From assembly GCA_015066205.1 (NCBI GenBank), contig SVOV01000005.1:36348-100347 (forward strand): a stretch of DNA of 64,000 nt, written 5' to 3'. The position numbers and the translations under genes are program-made. Of this stretch, positions 49,493 to 58,577 are shown in pieces; position 1 is the first letter of the stretch, and every line of letters starts with the position of its first letter. The notes beneath the pieces are model-generated. The model was not told the DNA's origin, searched no databases, and was given only the letters and a program-made list of their open reading frames with translations. The stretch is from Oscillospiraceae bacterium (lineage in GTDB: Bacteria > Bacillota > Clostridia > Oscillospirales > Acutalibacteraceae).

Positions 49493-51763
49493 ATGAGAAC
49501 AGTTAAAAATATCAATGAAAACTGGAAGGTTTTACTTGATACAAAGGTAATTCCCTCAGGGGACAATACAGACATTTTTACAGTAGATTTACCCTATACC
49601 TGGAACGGTGAGGACGGACAGGACGGCGGTAACGATTACAAGCGCTTCACATCCTGCTTTATGAAAGCTCTTACAAAGGAAGAGCTGACTGAAAGAGATG
49701 AAGCATATATCGAATTTCAGGGCGTAAATTCCTCCGCTGAGGTTTATTTCAACAAGAAAAAGGTATTTACTCATCACGGCGGTTATTCAACCTTCAGAGT
49801 AAAAATTGATAATGCAGATATCCTTGAGAACAACGAGCTTGCAGTTTTAGTTGATAATTCTCCCAATGATTTCGTATATCCTCAGATGGCTGACTTTACC
49901 TTTTACGGCGGTATTTACAGAGATGTAAACATAATCTCCGTAAATAAGGAGCATTTTGACCTTGATTATTTCGGCACTCCCGGTATCAAGGTAACCCCCG
50001 AAAAGGAAAAGGACGGAAAATGGGAAATTGAGGTCGAGGTCTTCTGTGAGGGTGAGGTAAGATTCTCAATTTTTGATGCCGAGGGCAAAAAAATCGCAGA
50101 AAAAACAGAAAATGGCAAGAATCCCGAGGCTGAATTTGAGCTTGATTCAGTTCATCTCTGGGACGGACTCAATGATCCCTATCTTTATACTGCCGAAGCA
50201 GTTCTTCTCTCTGACGGAGAGGAGAAGGACAAGGTCAGCACCCGTTTCGGCTGCCGTACCTTTGAGGTGCATCCCGAAAAGGGCTTTATGTTAAACGGCA
50301 GGGCCTATCCCTTAAGAGGTGTATCCCGCCATCAGGACAGACCCGGAATCGGTAACGCTCTTCTCCCTCAGCATCACAAGGAGGATGTTGAGCTTATCCT
50401 TGAGGTAGGAGCTAATACCGTAAGACTTGCTCACTATCAGCATTCTCAGGTCTTCTATGACCTTTGTGACGAAAAGGGACTTGTTCTCTGGGCAGAAATT
50501 CCCTATATTTCAAAGCATATGCCCGCGGGCTTCGACAATACAATTTCACAGATGACAGAGCTTATTACTCAGAACTATAATCATCCCTCCATTGTAACAT
50601 GGGGTCTTTCAAATGAGATATCAATGGGCGGTGCGGAGGATGAAAGTCTTATAAATAATCATAAGGCATTGAATGACCTCTGTCATAAGATGGACAAAAC
50701 AAGACCCACCACTATTGCGGCGGTTACAATGGCTCCCATCGACTGTGAATATGTCCATATTTCAGATATTCTTTCATACAACCACTATTTCGGATGGTAC
50801 GGCGGTACTACCGATATGAACGGCCCTTGGTTTGATGATTTCCATAAGAAATATCCTAAAAAGGCTATAGGCATCAGTGAATACGGCTGTGAGGCTCTTA
50901 ACTGGCACACCTCAAATCCCACACAGGGGGATTACACCGAGGAATATCAGTCCTTCTATCACGAGGAGCTTATCAAGCAGATAGCTGACCGCCCCTATCT
51001 CTGGGCAACCCATGTATGGAATATGTTCGATTTCGCCGCTGACGCAAGAAGCGAGGGCGGAGAGGACGGAATGAACCATAAGGGTCTTATTACCTTTGAC
51101 CGTAAGTATAAGAAGGACTCCTTCTATGCTTATAAGGCATGGCTTAACCCCGAAAAGATGGTGCACATCTGCTCCAAGAGATATATAGACCGTGTTGAGG
51201 ATAAAACAAAGGTTACCGTTTATTCAAACTGTGATGAGGTTGAGCTTTTCGCCAACGGCGTATCCGTAGGTAAGAGTAAAAAGGGCAAATATCCGTTCTT
51301 CTACTTTGAAGTAGAAAACAAGGGCGAAACTGCTCTTAAGGCCGTTTCGGGTGAGCTTTCCGATGAAGCTGTTATCAGAAAGGTCAATAAACCCAATGAG
51401 GATTATATTCTCAAGGAAGAGGGCTCTGTAATCAACTGGTTTGAAATTGATACTCCCACAGGCTATCTTTCCATAAATGACAGTATCGGTGACATCTGGG
51501 CAACTGCAAAGGGTAAAATAGTTCTTTTAGGTGTTGCAAAGGGACTGCTTGCTAAAATGAAATCAAAGGACGGCGAGAAAAAAGAGGTTGCAGGCTTCGA
51601 TGCATCAGGCCTTAAGATCAGCCGTAAGATGATAAATAAGAATACCATCGGTATGGTTAAGGGCTTTTCCATCAAGAGAGTATGTATGATGGCAAAGAGC
51701 CTCTTCACCAAAGAAGAGCTTCTTGAAATAAATGCAAAGCTCAATAAGATCAAAAAGAAATAA
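49493..51763 (+). CDS. Glycoside hydrolase family 2, beta-galactosidase-like
   Basis: 756 residues, intracellular (no signal peptide). Sugar-binding domain to ~150, Ig-like middle domain to ~265, TIM barrel to ~560. The acid/base is Glu375 in WGLSNEISMGG and the nucleophile Glu463 in GISEYGCEA; RGVSRHQDRPG is a typical beta-galactosidase strand. A beta domain (about 560-650) follows, then a small C-terminal module (about 660-756: YLSINDSIGDIW, then FTKEELLEINAKLNKI) of unknown function, also seen on other gut glycosidases. GGGAGG precedes the ATG. It is convergent with a GPH transporter that probably imports its substrate. Confidence 0.9.
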   Translation: MRTVKNINENWKVLLDTKVIPSGDNTDIFTVDLPYTWNGEDGQDGGNDYKRFTSCFMKALTKEELTERDEAYIEFQGVNSSAEVYFNKKKVFTHHGGYSTFRVKIDNADILENNELAVLVDNSPNDFVYPQMADFTFYGGIYRDVNIISVNKEHFDLDYFGTPGIKVTPEKEKDGKWEIEVEVFCEGEVRFSIFDAEGKKIAEKTENGKNPEAEFELDSVHLWDGLNDPYLYTAEAVLLSDGEEKDKVSTRFGCRTFEVHPEKGFMLNGRAYPLRGVSRHQDRPGIGNALLPQHHKEDVELILEVGANTVRLAHYQHSQVFYDLCDEKGLVLWAEIPYISKHMPAGFDNTISQMTELITQNYNHPSIVTWGLSNEISMGGAEDESLINNHKALNDLCHKMDKTRPTTIAAVTMAPIDCEYVHISDILSYNHYFGWYGGTTDMNGPWFDDFHKKYPKKAIGISEYGCEALNWHTSNPTQGDYTEEYQSFYHEELIKQIADRPYLWATHVWNMFDFAADARSEGGEDGMNHKGLITFDRKYKKDSFYAYKAWLNPEKMVHICSKRYIDRVEDKTKVTVYSNCDEVELFANGVSVGKSKKGKYPFFYFEVENKGETALKAVSGELSDEAVIRKVNKPNEDYILKEEGSVINWFEIDTPTGYLSINDSIGDIWATAKGKIVLLGVAKGLLAKMKSKDGEKKEVAGFDASGLKISRKMINKNTIGMVKGFSIKRVCMMAKSLFTKEELLEINAKLNKIKKK

Positions 51764-51771
51764 AGCATAAA

Positions 51772-51812
51772 AAGGCTTGAGCAGTAACGCTCAAGCCTTA
51801 ATCTTTTTTTTC
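51772..51812. terminator. Bidirectional terminator between GH2 and GPH transporter
   Basis: AAGGCTTGAGC (51772-51782) pairs with GCTCAAGCCTT (51789-51799), with T runs on both strands. Confidence 0.88.
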
Positions 51813-51842
51813 GGAAATAGTATTCAGAAAAACTTAAATGAT

Positions 51843-53351
51843 TTATTCTGCCAGCTGCTTGTTTTCTTCGTGGCGCTGTGCTCTCATCATTTCAAGGTCC
51901 TTATACATCTGAACCTTCTTTTCTCCCTCCACATCATAGAGGAATTTAAGAACGACAGCCTTAAGGAGATTAGCAATGGCATAGCCGAATACGAGGAAAG
52001 CAAGAAGCCACAGGCAGGTATCCCAGTATGTGTCCTTTGCCTTCATAGTTTCAAGAAGATTATCAACATTTGAGGATTCATAGCCTATCCATACGAGCAT
52101 ATAGGGAATAAGAAGCTCTTTGAGATAGTTGAGAACATTATTTATCCAACCGGGAATAGTGCCGTGAACCGCTTCAAGGCGTTCACCGGTCTGCCACTCA
52201 AGATAGTCATTGAATTCAACTGTAAAGTGGGTATTTGAAAGCTCCTGAAGACCTACACCCACACCGAAGAGGAAATAGAAGATATAGAAGAGAATTCCGA
52301 ATTCTCTTGAGGTGAAAACAATGAAGAAAATAATCGCCGCAATACTTATTGAATAAAGACCTACGAATTTAAGGATCTTTGTAGGTTCAAATTTCTTTGA
52401 GATCTTGGTACATATTGCAATACCTACAACCGTACCGATGGCAGTGGGAAGAGTAAGAAGCAGATTCTTTGAAGAGCCTACAGTGATAGCGGCAAGGAAG
52501 GTGGACATCTTTCCCAGCATTGCAAGAACATTTACCCACTGAATATAATAATATGCTCTGTAGTTTCTGTATTTGAATAAAGAGAAAAGTGCTCCCGTAA
52601 GCTTTACCTTTTCTTTTTTGGGAAGCTCAATTCTTTCACGGCAGAAGAGAGCGCACATAGTGTTACCTATTGCGGTTATACTTGCGGCAATAACTGCAAG
52701 GGACATATACATGGCACGCTTGTTGTCGCTGAATTCACCGAAAATAAAGGTATAAAGATATGCTCCGCCGTAGCCGAGATAATATGCAAACTGCCAGGCT
52801 GTGGTAACAAGCTTCTTTTCCTTGAAATTGGGGGAGATGACCTGAGGAATATTAAGTCCCAGTCCGTTGAAGGCATTGACAACAGTTGAAAGAATTGCAA
52901 GGATATATTTGAAGAGTATCATTCCCTGCTTGTCAAAATCAGTGGGAACTACATAGTTCAGTACCGTCAGCGCAAAAACGGGAACAAGGCAGATAAGATA
53001 CCATTGACGGTATCTGCCCCATTTTGATTTCCATTTATGGGCTACTATTGCAACTACAAGACCGACAGCATAGGCAAGCACGGTTGTGATTGTGGTCTGA
53101 ATTGCATTGATATCTGCAATTTCATCGCTTCCTACATTTATTGAACCGTAATAGACCTCATAAGCGAATGTGCTTGCAAGACCTGAAAGAGTACTTACGA
53201 GAATTGCACCTATTCTTGCAAGACAGATGCTTATGTACTCAATAAGCGTAACATTTCTCTGTTGTTCAAGGGGAATAGCAGGGTCGATATTTTTTCCCCA
53301 GGAAAGCATTTCTTTGAATTTGCCCTTAGAAACAGCTTTTTCTTTTGTCAT
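51843..53351 (-). CDS. GPH-type MFS sugar:cation symporter
   Basis: 502 residues. A soluble N-terminal ~35 residues precede 12 predicted membrane helices. The conserved GPH loop HKWKSKWGRYRQW follows the first helices, and the C-terminal tail (GEKKVQMYKDLEMMRAQR) is short and charged. It imports a glycoside or hexuronide with Na+ or H+. AAGGAG precedes the ATG. Being convergent with the beta-galactosidase-like GH2, it may bring in the disaccharide that enzyme cleaves. It is related to the truncated transporter at 1-1997. Confidence 0.88.
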   Translation of the reverse strand: MTKEKAVSKGKFKEMLSWGKNIDPAIPLEQQRNVTLIEYISICLARIGAILVSTLSGLASTFAYEVYYGSINVGSDEIADINAIQTTITTVLAYAVGLVVAIVAHKWKSKWGRYRQWYLICLVPVFALTVLNYVVPTDFDKQGMILFKYILAILSTVVNAFNGLGLNIPQVISPNFKEKKLVTTAWQFAYYLGYGGAYLYTFIFGEFSDNKRAMYMSLAVIAASITAIGNTMCALFCRERIELPKKEKVKLTGALFSLFKYRNYRAYYYIQWVNVLAMLGKMSTFLAAITVGSSKNLLLTLPTAIGTVVGIAICTKISKKFEPTKILKFVGLYSISIAAIIFFIVFTSREFGILFYIFYFLFGVGVGLQELSNTHFTVEFNDYLEWQTGERLEAVHGTIPGWINNVLNYLKELLIPYMLVWIGYESSNVDNLLETMKAKDTYWDTCLWLLAFLVFGYAIANLLKAVVLKFLYDVEGEKKVQMYKDLEMMRAQRHEENKQLAE

Positions 53352-53380
53352 AAAAAAAACTCCTTTTATTTGTTACAAAA

Positions 53381-53409
53381 ATTATACAACAAAAAAAGGA
53401 GCAAATCAA
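53381..53409 (-). promoter_or_regulatory. Promoter of the GPH transporter
   Basis: On the minus strand TTGATT (53409-53404), 17-base spacer, TATAAT (53386-53381), 29 bases before the ATG. Confidence 0.7.
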
Positions 53410-53457
53410 TAAAATTGTAAAATATGAACAAAAAGTTTAAAATAACTAAATAAACTA

Positions 53458-54846
53458 TTAAAAAAGCATATTATCAATGAAAAGCTCGGCAAAATCCTTG
53501 TTCTGTGACAGATCTTCATATCTTGCATTGTCTGTAATTTCAGCAAGAGGTTTTTTCTCACAGGCATATTTTATCGTTCCCGCAAGACTTGTGTTGCGAA
53601 GAGCGATGCATTTGTCCTTAAGCTCTTTCGGAATAATGCCTGTGATAACGGCATTGTCTATATTCATTTCCGAGGCAAAACCGCCTGAAATATAGACTTT
53701 ATCAATATTATCACAGCTTATCCCCGATGCTTTAATAAGCGTTAAAATACCCGCACAGACCGCAGCTTTTGCATTCTGAAACTGTCTGATATCCTTGTCC
53801 GAAATAAATACATCTCCGGTGATCCTGAATTTTTTTGTTTCCGTATATCCCGTTTCGTCAATTATTCCGTTTTTAAGAAGCACCGCCATAATATCAATAA
53901 GCCCCGTAGCACATATACCCCTTGCGGGTGCATTTTCTATTGTTCTGTAAGAAAGAGCGGAATTGTATTCACATATTGCTCCGCTTGACGCATTCATTCC
54001 GCATTCTATTCCCACACCCTCAAAGCAGGGGCCGGCGGCGGCAGATGTGCAGATATATCTGTTTTCTGAAAAAAGCACAATTTCTGCATTTGTTCCGAGA
54101 TCAACGAGAATGCAGTATTTGTTCTTTTCGGGCTTTTCGGTGCAGTTAAGCCCCGCTACAATATCCGCACCCACAAAAGAGGAAATGCCCGGAAGCGTGT
54201 AAACTGTTTTTATGCCCCGAAGCCCCGCTTCCTCACCGCTGAAGATTCTTTCTTCAAGAAAAACAGGTGTGTAGGGAGCAGTTCCCATACTTACAGGGCT
54301 TTCACCCGTGAATATATGAAGCATAACCGTATTTCCCGCGGCATAAATTTCATCAGCTGTATTTTCGGGAAATTCTCCGAGCATAGTATTAATTTTATTT
54401 ATAAGCACATCCCTGAGTGCTGTTACCGAATATTTTTTACAGGCCTCTATTCTTGAAATAACATCTGCACCGAAGCTTCTCTGGGGGTTCGGCTCCGTGA
54501 TAACAGAAACGGCCTTCCCGCTTTTTTTGTCAATAAGTGCGAGGGCAACGGTGGTAGTTCCGATATCAAGAACAAAGCATTGCTCAGATGATGGATCGTA
54601 TGTAAGCTCTATTCCGCTGTCTGAAGCGATTTTTATATCCTCCGAAAAGCGAACATCAACATCGGAATAAACCTTATACTGACAGGAAAGCTCCTCTTTT
54701 CCGTTGACCGTTACGGTGCATTTTTTGCAGATACCCTTTTTTCCGCAGGGATGGTGAAGTGCCGTGCCCGACGAATTTATAACTTCGCCGAGAACGGCAC
54801 CGTCTTCGCAGAAAAGAGGTTTTCCGTTGACAGTAACCTTATGCAT
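53458..54846 (-). CDS. Reductive activator of corrinoid proteins (ASKHA/DUF4445, 2Fe-2S)
   Basis: 462 residues. The N-terminal [2Fe-2S] ferredoxin domain has cysteines 34, 40, 43 and 55 (PCGKKGICKKC then LSC). The ASKHA ATPase domain follows, with LDIGTTTVALALID, VDLGTNAEIVLF and YISGGFASEMN as phosphate- and adenosine-binding segments. Such proteins (RACE, RamA-like activators) use ATP to drive reduction of inactive Co(II) corrinoid to Co(I). The gene overlaps the end of the MtaA-like gene by eight bases and is the last of the operon. It is shorter than typical ~600-residue activators because the linker region is small. Confidence 0.9.
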   Translation of the reverse strand: MHKVTVNGKPLFCEDGAVLGEVINSSGTALHHPCGKKGICKKCTVTVNGKEELSCQYKVYSDVDVRFSEDIKIASDSGIELTYDPSSEQCFVLDIGTTTVALALIDKKSGKAVSVITEPNPQRSFGADVISRIEACKKYSVTALRDVLINKINTMLGEFPENTADEIYAAGNTVMLHIFTGESPVSMGTAPYTPVFLEERIFSGEEAGLRGIKTVYTLPGISSFVGADIVAGLNCTEKPEKNKYCILVDLGTNAEIVLFSENRYICTSAAAGPCFEGVGIECGMNASSGAICEYNSALSYRTIENAPARGICATGLIDIMAVLLKNGIIDETGYTETKKFRITGDVFISDKDIRQFQNAKAAVCAGILTLIKASGISCDNIDKVYISGGFASEMNIDNAVITGIIPKELKDKCIALRNTSLAGTIKYACEKKPLAEITDNARYEDLSQNKDFAELFIDNMLF

Positions 54847-55828
54847 AAAGCTCCTCCACCTTTCGGAAATAAGCGTTTATATTTTCCCATCTTGCCGAGG
54901 GCGGAATATCACAGCCCGAGGATATCATAAAATTATCATAGGCAGAAAAGCTGCGGAAGAGCTCCTGAACCTTTGATTCAATTTCATCGGGTGTTCCCCT
55001 TAAAAACAGTACAGGGTCAATGTTACCCATAATAAGCTTTTCCGACGGAATGATATCAAGTGCCGTTTTAAGGTCAACGGCATTGCCGAAATGAAAAATA
55101 TCAGCAGACAAAGTGCTTATTTCCCGAAGCTGCTTTGTAACGGCAGAGCCGCAGTTATGGTAGCAGATAATAAAATCCTCATCGTTTATATCTGAGAATA
55201 TTTTTTCGACATAGGGAATTGAAAATTCATTGTTAAGAGCGGGGGAGAGCAGTCCCGCAACGGGCTCTGCCATAATAATTCCGTCTGCTCCCGCTTTTTT
55301 CAGCTCCTTTATATATTCCGTTATAAATTCCGATGCCTTTTCCAGAAGAATTTTTATTTCGTCAGGGGATGAGTAGCATTCCATCATAATTTCAGTTATA
55401 TCAAAAAGACGGCCTGCAAGAGAAAACGGGCCGATAACTCCCGCAAAAACGGGCATATCGGTGATTTTCTTCTTCGCAAGTCTTATGCTTTCAATAAAGA
55501 CAGCATCCCTTGATAAGCCGATTTTGGGCACTTTGATATCGTTTACATCTTCTATGTCCTCAATTATTCCTTTTTCCACAGCGGGCACTTCGTTGTCATA
55601 GAATCTGATCTTTGCTCCGAAGCACTGCGCCTCAACGGAAAGATCCATCATATTAAGAGAAGCACCGACATTACAGCTTTCTCTGATTTCAAACATTCCG
55701 TTTACGATGCTTTCAGGGGAGGACAGAAGCTGACTGACGCTTATTCCCAGAAGCTGTGCAGAGGGAAAAGAGAGGATGGGGATGGTTTTATTCTTGTTTC
55801 TTCTGATTTCAACGAGCTTATTTTTCAT
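54839..55828 (-). CDS. MtaA/MtbA-type methylcobamide:acceptor methyltransferase (UroD family)
   Basis: 329 residues of the uroporphyrinogen-decarboxylase superfamily. The zinc ligands of methyltransferases that pass methyl from corrinoid protein to coenzyme M or another thiol are visible: His224-x-Cys226 in CYHNCGSAV and Cys305 in ISSGCDIPP. The acceptor here is not known; in bacteria it may be tetrahydrofolate-linked or another thiol. AGGTGAAGAG precedes the ATG. It lies between the DUF2284 gene and the activator. Confidence 0.86.
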   Translation of the reverse strand: MKNKLVEIRRNKNKTIPILSFPSAQLLGISVSQLLSSPESIVNGMFEIRESCNVGASLNMMDLSVEAQCFGAKIRFYDNEVPAVEKGIIEDIEDVNDIKVPKIGLSRDAVFIESIRLAKKKITDMPVFAGVIGPFSLAGRLFDITEIMMECYSSPDEIKILLEKASEFITEYIKELKKAGADGIIMAEPVAGLLSPALNNEFSIPYVEKIFSDINDEDFIICYHNCGSAVTKQLREISTLSADIFHFGNAVDLKTALDIIPSEKLIMGNIDPVLFLRGTPDEIESKVQELFRSFSAYDNFMISSGCDIPPSARWENINAYFRKVEELYA

Positions 55829-55832
55829 CTCT

Positions 55833-56360
55833 TCACCTGTAAAGAATTATACAGAAATATGTAACGGTGTTTTTGCCGTTGTTATATTTCATTCCTATGT
55901 TTTTTGTAAGGCTTACCACATCTATTCCCACAGCCTCAACCGAGGGAATAGCCTTGTCGGGAAAACGGCAGGGAGAATCGGGATATGTGCATTTTTCACA
56001 AAGTCCGCAGCCCTCACAGCCGAGCGGCAGAATATCCTCACCGTCATTTTTTATTTTTTCTACAATATCCGAAAACCGCTTTTTTGCTTTTCTTCCCGAT
56101 TCTCTCATTCCTTCAAAATCGAAGCAGTCCTCAATGTTAAATCTGAATGAAAGAACCAAAGCCTCGGGATAGCTTTTTATTTTCTCTTCATTTTCCGAAA
56201 GACTGCCAACTCCCGGAGGGCAGGTCCAGAGCTTACCGTACAACCCGCAGGAATTCATTTCGCAGTATTTCACCACCTGCTTCGAAAAGGGTATTTCGGA
56301 GGAAGCAATTATTCTGCTGTCAAAAGCACCGGAATAGGAAATATATTTTTTAATATCCAT
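55833..56360 (-). CDS. DUF2284 cysteine-rich protein
   Basis: 175 residues. It carries the DUF2284 signature KLWTCPPGVGSL and a ferredoxin-like cysteine cluster CEGCGLCEKCTYPDSPC, so it probably binds iron-sulfur. The function of the family is unknown; it recurs near corrinoid methyltransferase genes, which suggests electron transfer or metal handling for the corrinoid protein. Gap of one base to the corrinoid protein gene and four bases to the MtaA-like gene; clearly the same operon. Confidence 0.85.
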   Translation of the reverse strand: MDIKKYISYSGAFDSRIIASSEIPFSKQVVKYCEMNSCGLYGKLWTCPPGVGSLSENEEKIKSYPEALVLSFRFNIEDCFDFEGMRESGRKAKKRFSDIVEKIKNDGEDILPLGCEGCGLCEKCTYPDSPCRFPDKAIPSVEAVGIDVVSLTKNIGMKYNNGKNTVTYFCIILYR

Positions 56361-56361
56361 T

Positions 56362-56994
56362 TTACTGTAAAAGTCTTACTGCGGCATCGGCTGCGCTTGC
56401 CGCATCTGAGGTATAGCAGTCAGCACCGATCCTGTCGCAGAATTCCTGTGTTACGGGTGCGCCGCCTATCATAATTTTAACCTTATCTCTTATACCTGCC
56501 TCTTTAGCCTTTTTTACGAGCTCTTCCATAACCTCCATTGTGGTTGTAAGAAGAGCGGAGCAGCAGATAATATCACAGCCTTCATTAATTGCAGTTTCAA
56601 TAAAGCTTTCGGGAGAAACATCGGTTTCAAGGTCAATGACCTCAAAGCCCTTGCCCTCAAGCATCATTTTTACAAGATTTTTTCCGATATCGTGCGTATC
56701 GCCGAGAACTGTGCCTATAACTACCTTTCCCTTTGAAACGGCGCCCGCCTCCTGTAAATAGGGCTTAAGCACTTCAACACCCGTTTTCATTGCTCTTGCG
56801 GCAATGAGGATTTCGGGGATATAAACATCGTTTGATTTGAATTTTTCTCCTACCTTATCCATTCCGCTGAGAAGTCCCTCGGCTAAAATATCTTGAGGGG
56901 ACATACCGTCGGCAAGAGCCTTTTCAACAAGCTCCTTAACTATCTTGTGCTTTCCTTTTTGTAAATTATCCGAAATTTCAAGAAAAATACTCAT
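56362..56994 (-). CDS. Corrinoid protein (MtaC/MttC-type methyl carrier)
   Basis: 210 residues. An N-terminal four-helix cap (residues 1-80, ILAEGLLSGMDKVGEKF) is followed by a Rossmann B12-binding domain whose lower-axial histidine, His101, is in GDTHDIGKN, with LLTTTMEVME and MIGGAPVTQEF closing the site. It carries the methyl group between the two methyltransferases. ATG 56994 is used: AAGGGTG lies five bases upstream, and the GTG at 57003 falls inside that site. Second gene of the operon. Confidence 0.93.
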   Translation of the reverse strand: MSIFLEISDNLQKGKHKIVKELVEKALADGMSPQDILAEGLLSGMDKVGEKFKSNDVYIPEILIAARAMKTGVEVLKPYLQEAGAVSKGKVVIGTVLGDTHDIGKNLVKMMLEGKGFEVIDLETDVSPESFIETAINEGCDIICCSALLTTTMEVMEELVKKAKEAGIRDKVKIMIGGAPVTQEFCDRIGADCYTSDAASAADAAVRLLQ

Positions 56995-57015
56995 ATTTAT
57001 CACCCTTAAGATCTA

Positions 57016-58134
57016 TTAGATCCTGATTTTTTTGATTTCTTCCGCGTAATACTGAACAAGCTCGAATTTTGTTCCGGGCATAAGTCTGTGGTCGGGGCAG
57101 GGAATAAATCCGCCTAAATGTACGAGGCGCTTTATTCTTTCAATTTCCTTATCGACGGCTTCCTTATCCTTTCTCAGAGCGGTTTTGTCCATTCCGCCAA
57201 CTCCGAGCATTGTGTTGCCGAATTTCTTTCTTGCATTTTCAAACTGATCTCCCCATACTCCGATCTCAATGGGGAACATGGTATTTACGCCGTTATTGAA
57301 CCAAGTGGGAAGAAGCTTCTCCGTAACGCCGTCGCAGTCGAGGGATATTATATCGATTCCGTACTGACGGCAGAGGTCATTTCTTTTTTTGTAGTGCTTT
57401 GCGCATAATTCATCAAATATTTCAGGGGCGAGCAGAGGCCCGTTTTTAAAGCAGATGTCCTCCCAATAATGTCCGAAATCAAATTTTGCTCCTGTTTCAA
57501 GCACTGCCTTTACACATTCATACTGCATATCGGCGAAAGTATCTATTATATCGGCGAAAAGGTCCTCGTCATCGTCATATAAAAGATAGCTCATACCCAC
57601 AACCGAGGTCATATTTCTGATACTTCCGAGAACACTTCCGAGATTAATTGCAATAGGGCGGTCGTAATCTCTTGTTTCGTTAAAGCTTCTGAAGTATTCC
57701 GTATTTACCCTGTCGGGAGAAAACTGCATTCTCGGTTTATAAAGAGCTTCAAAGGCTTCGCGGTCCTTGAGAAGATAATCGTCCTCCGAGGGAATAGAGG
57801 TTTTTCCGGGCTTTATCTTTTCAATAAGACCGTCAGAGTTCTGAACTCTTTTTGTGCCGTCGGGTAGGATCTCAAGGACCTTTGTTTCAAAGGGCGGACG
57901 AAGTCCCTGTGAAGCACCCGCCGTACAGGACCAGTTGAAGTCCCAGCCTATAAGGCGGTCGAGAATTCTGTCCTTTTCGTTTCCGTCATAGTTTTCTTCT
58001 GCAAGCTCCTTCGGGATCTTTCCCTGCTGTGCCCATTCGGTAAGAAGCTCCCCCCAATATCCGAAATGCACGGCGGGAAGACGGTCAGCGGGCTTATAGT
58101 GCAGAATATTCATAGCTCTTTCGCGGTTAGTCAC
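57016..58134 (-). CDS. Uroporphyrinogen-decarboxylase-family methyltransferase (substrate-side, putative)
   Basis: 372 residues. It opens with TNRERAMNILHYKPADRLP, typical of UroD-like methyltransferases, and ends with GGFIPCPDHRLMPGTKFE. In place of the His-x-Cys zinc pair of MtaA it has SLDCDG (Asp-x-Asp), so it may act on the substrate side of the corrinoid rather than as the MtaA-type acceptor enzyme. Start GTG 58134 with AAGGAG eight bases upstream. First gene of the operon, followed by the corrinoid protein 21 bases on. Confidence 0.8.
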   Translation of the reverse strand: MTNRERAMNILHYKPADRLPAVHFGYWGELLTEWAQQGKIPKELAEENYDGNEKDRILDRLIGWDFNWSCTAGASQGLRPPFETKVLEILPDGTKRVQNSDGLIEKIKPGKTSIPSEDDYLLKDREAFEALYKPRMQFSPDRVNTEYFRSFNETRDYDRPIAINLGSVLGSIRNMTSVVGMSYLLYDDDEDLFADIIDTFADMQYECVKAVLETGAKFDFGHYWEDICFKNGPLLAPEIFDELCAKHYKKRNDLCRQYGIDIISLDCDGVTEKLLPTWFNNGVNTMFPIEIGVWGDQFENARKKFGNTMLGVGGMDKTALRKDKEAVDKEIERIKRLVHLGGFIPCPDHRLMPGTKFELVQYYAEEIKKIRI

Positions 58135-58219
58135 TGTAAATACTCCTTAAACTGTTTTTCTTTATATTAACACAGCACATCTGAAAAATATACTCTATTT
58201 TAAAATTTTTATTATATAA

Positions 58220-58255
58220 TAAAAAAATCCCCGGCAAGGAATAAGCCTTGCCGGG
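58220..58255 (-). terminator. Terminator before the corrinoid operon
   Basis: CCCGGCAAGG and CCTTGCCGGG (58230-58239 with 58246-58255), followed on the minus strand by ATTTTTTT. It closes the transcript of the ligase/small-protein genes. Confidence 0.88.
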
Positions 58256-58265
58256 TGAAGAAGAA

Positions 58266-58505
58266 TTATTCAAGTTCAGAGAGCTTCTGCTTGAAGTCTT
58301 CAATTCTTTCTGCAACATTTGTGATTCCCATTGAATCAGCAATTGTTTCAATAAAGGGGAGAGCCTGTTCAAGAGTAAAGGGTCTGCCGATCTCAAGCAT
58401 GGGATGATCCTTTGCTTCGGGAACAAGGTCAAAAAGGAAGTCAGCAGTCTTGGGATTATCAAGAAGCTCGCCGATTGTTGTTTCTTCAAATGAATACTTT
58501 GCCAT
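58266..58505 (-). CDS. Small protein resembling a C-terminal module of gut enzymes
   Basis: 79 residues: TIGELLDNPKTADFLFDL, then HPMLEIGRPFTLEQALPF and a final helix ending KQKLSEL. It resembles the small helical module found at the C-terminus of some Clostridia glycosidases and synthetases (compare SIGDIW...LNKI at the end of the GH2 at 49493), here as a free protein. The function is unknown. GGAG lies ten bases before its ATG. It follows the AMP-ligase by about 70 bases on the same strand and ends at a strong terminator. Confidence 0.65.
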   Translation of the reverse strand: MAKYSFEETTIGELLDNPKTADFLFDLVPEAKDHPMLEIGRPFTLEQALPFIETIADSMGITNVAERIEDFKQKLSELE

Positions 58506-58577
58506 ATTTAATTACTCCTTTTATTGATTTTTCTGTTTGTATTATTTATTTTATCCCTTTTTGCAGAGATTAATAAA

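Noticed and set aside
53458..58134. Heme biosynthesis operon based on two uroporphyrinogen-decarboxylase-like genes
   Set aside because: The company of a corrinoid protein, a reductive activator and zinc-ligand motifs shows methyltransferases instead; no other heme genes are present.
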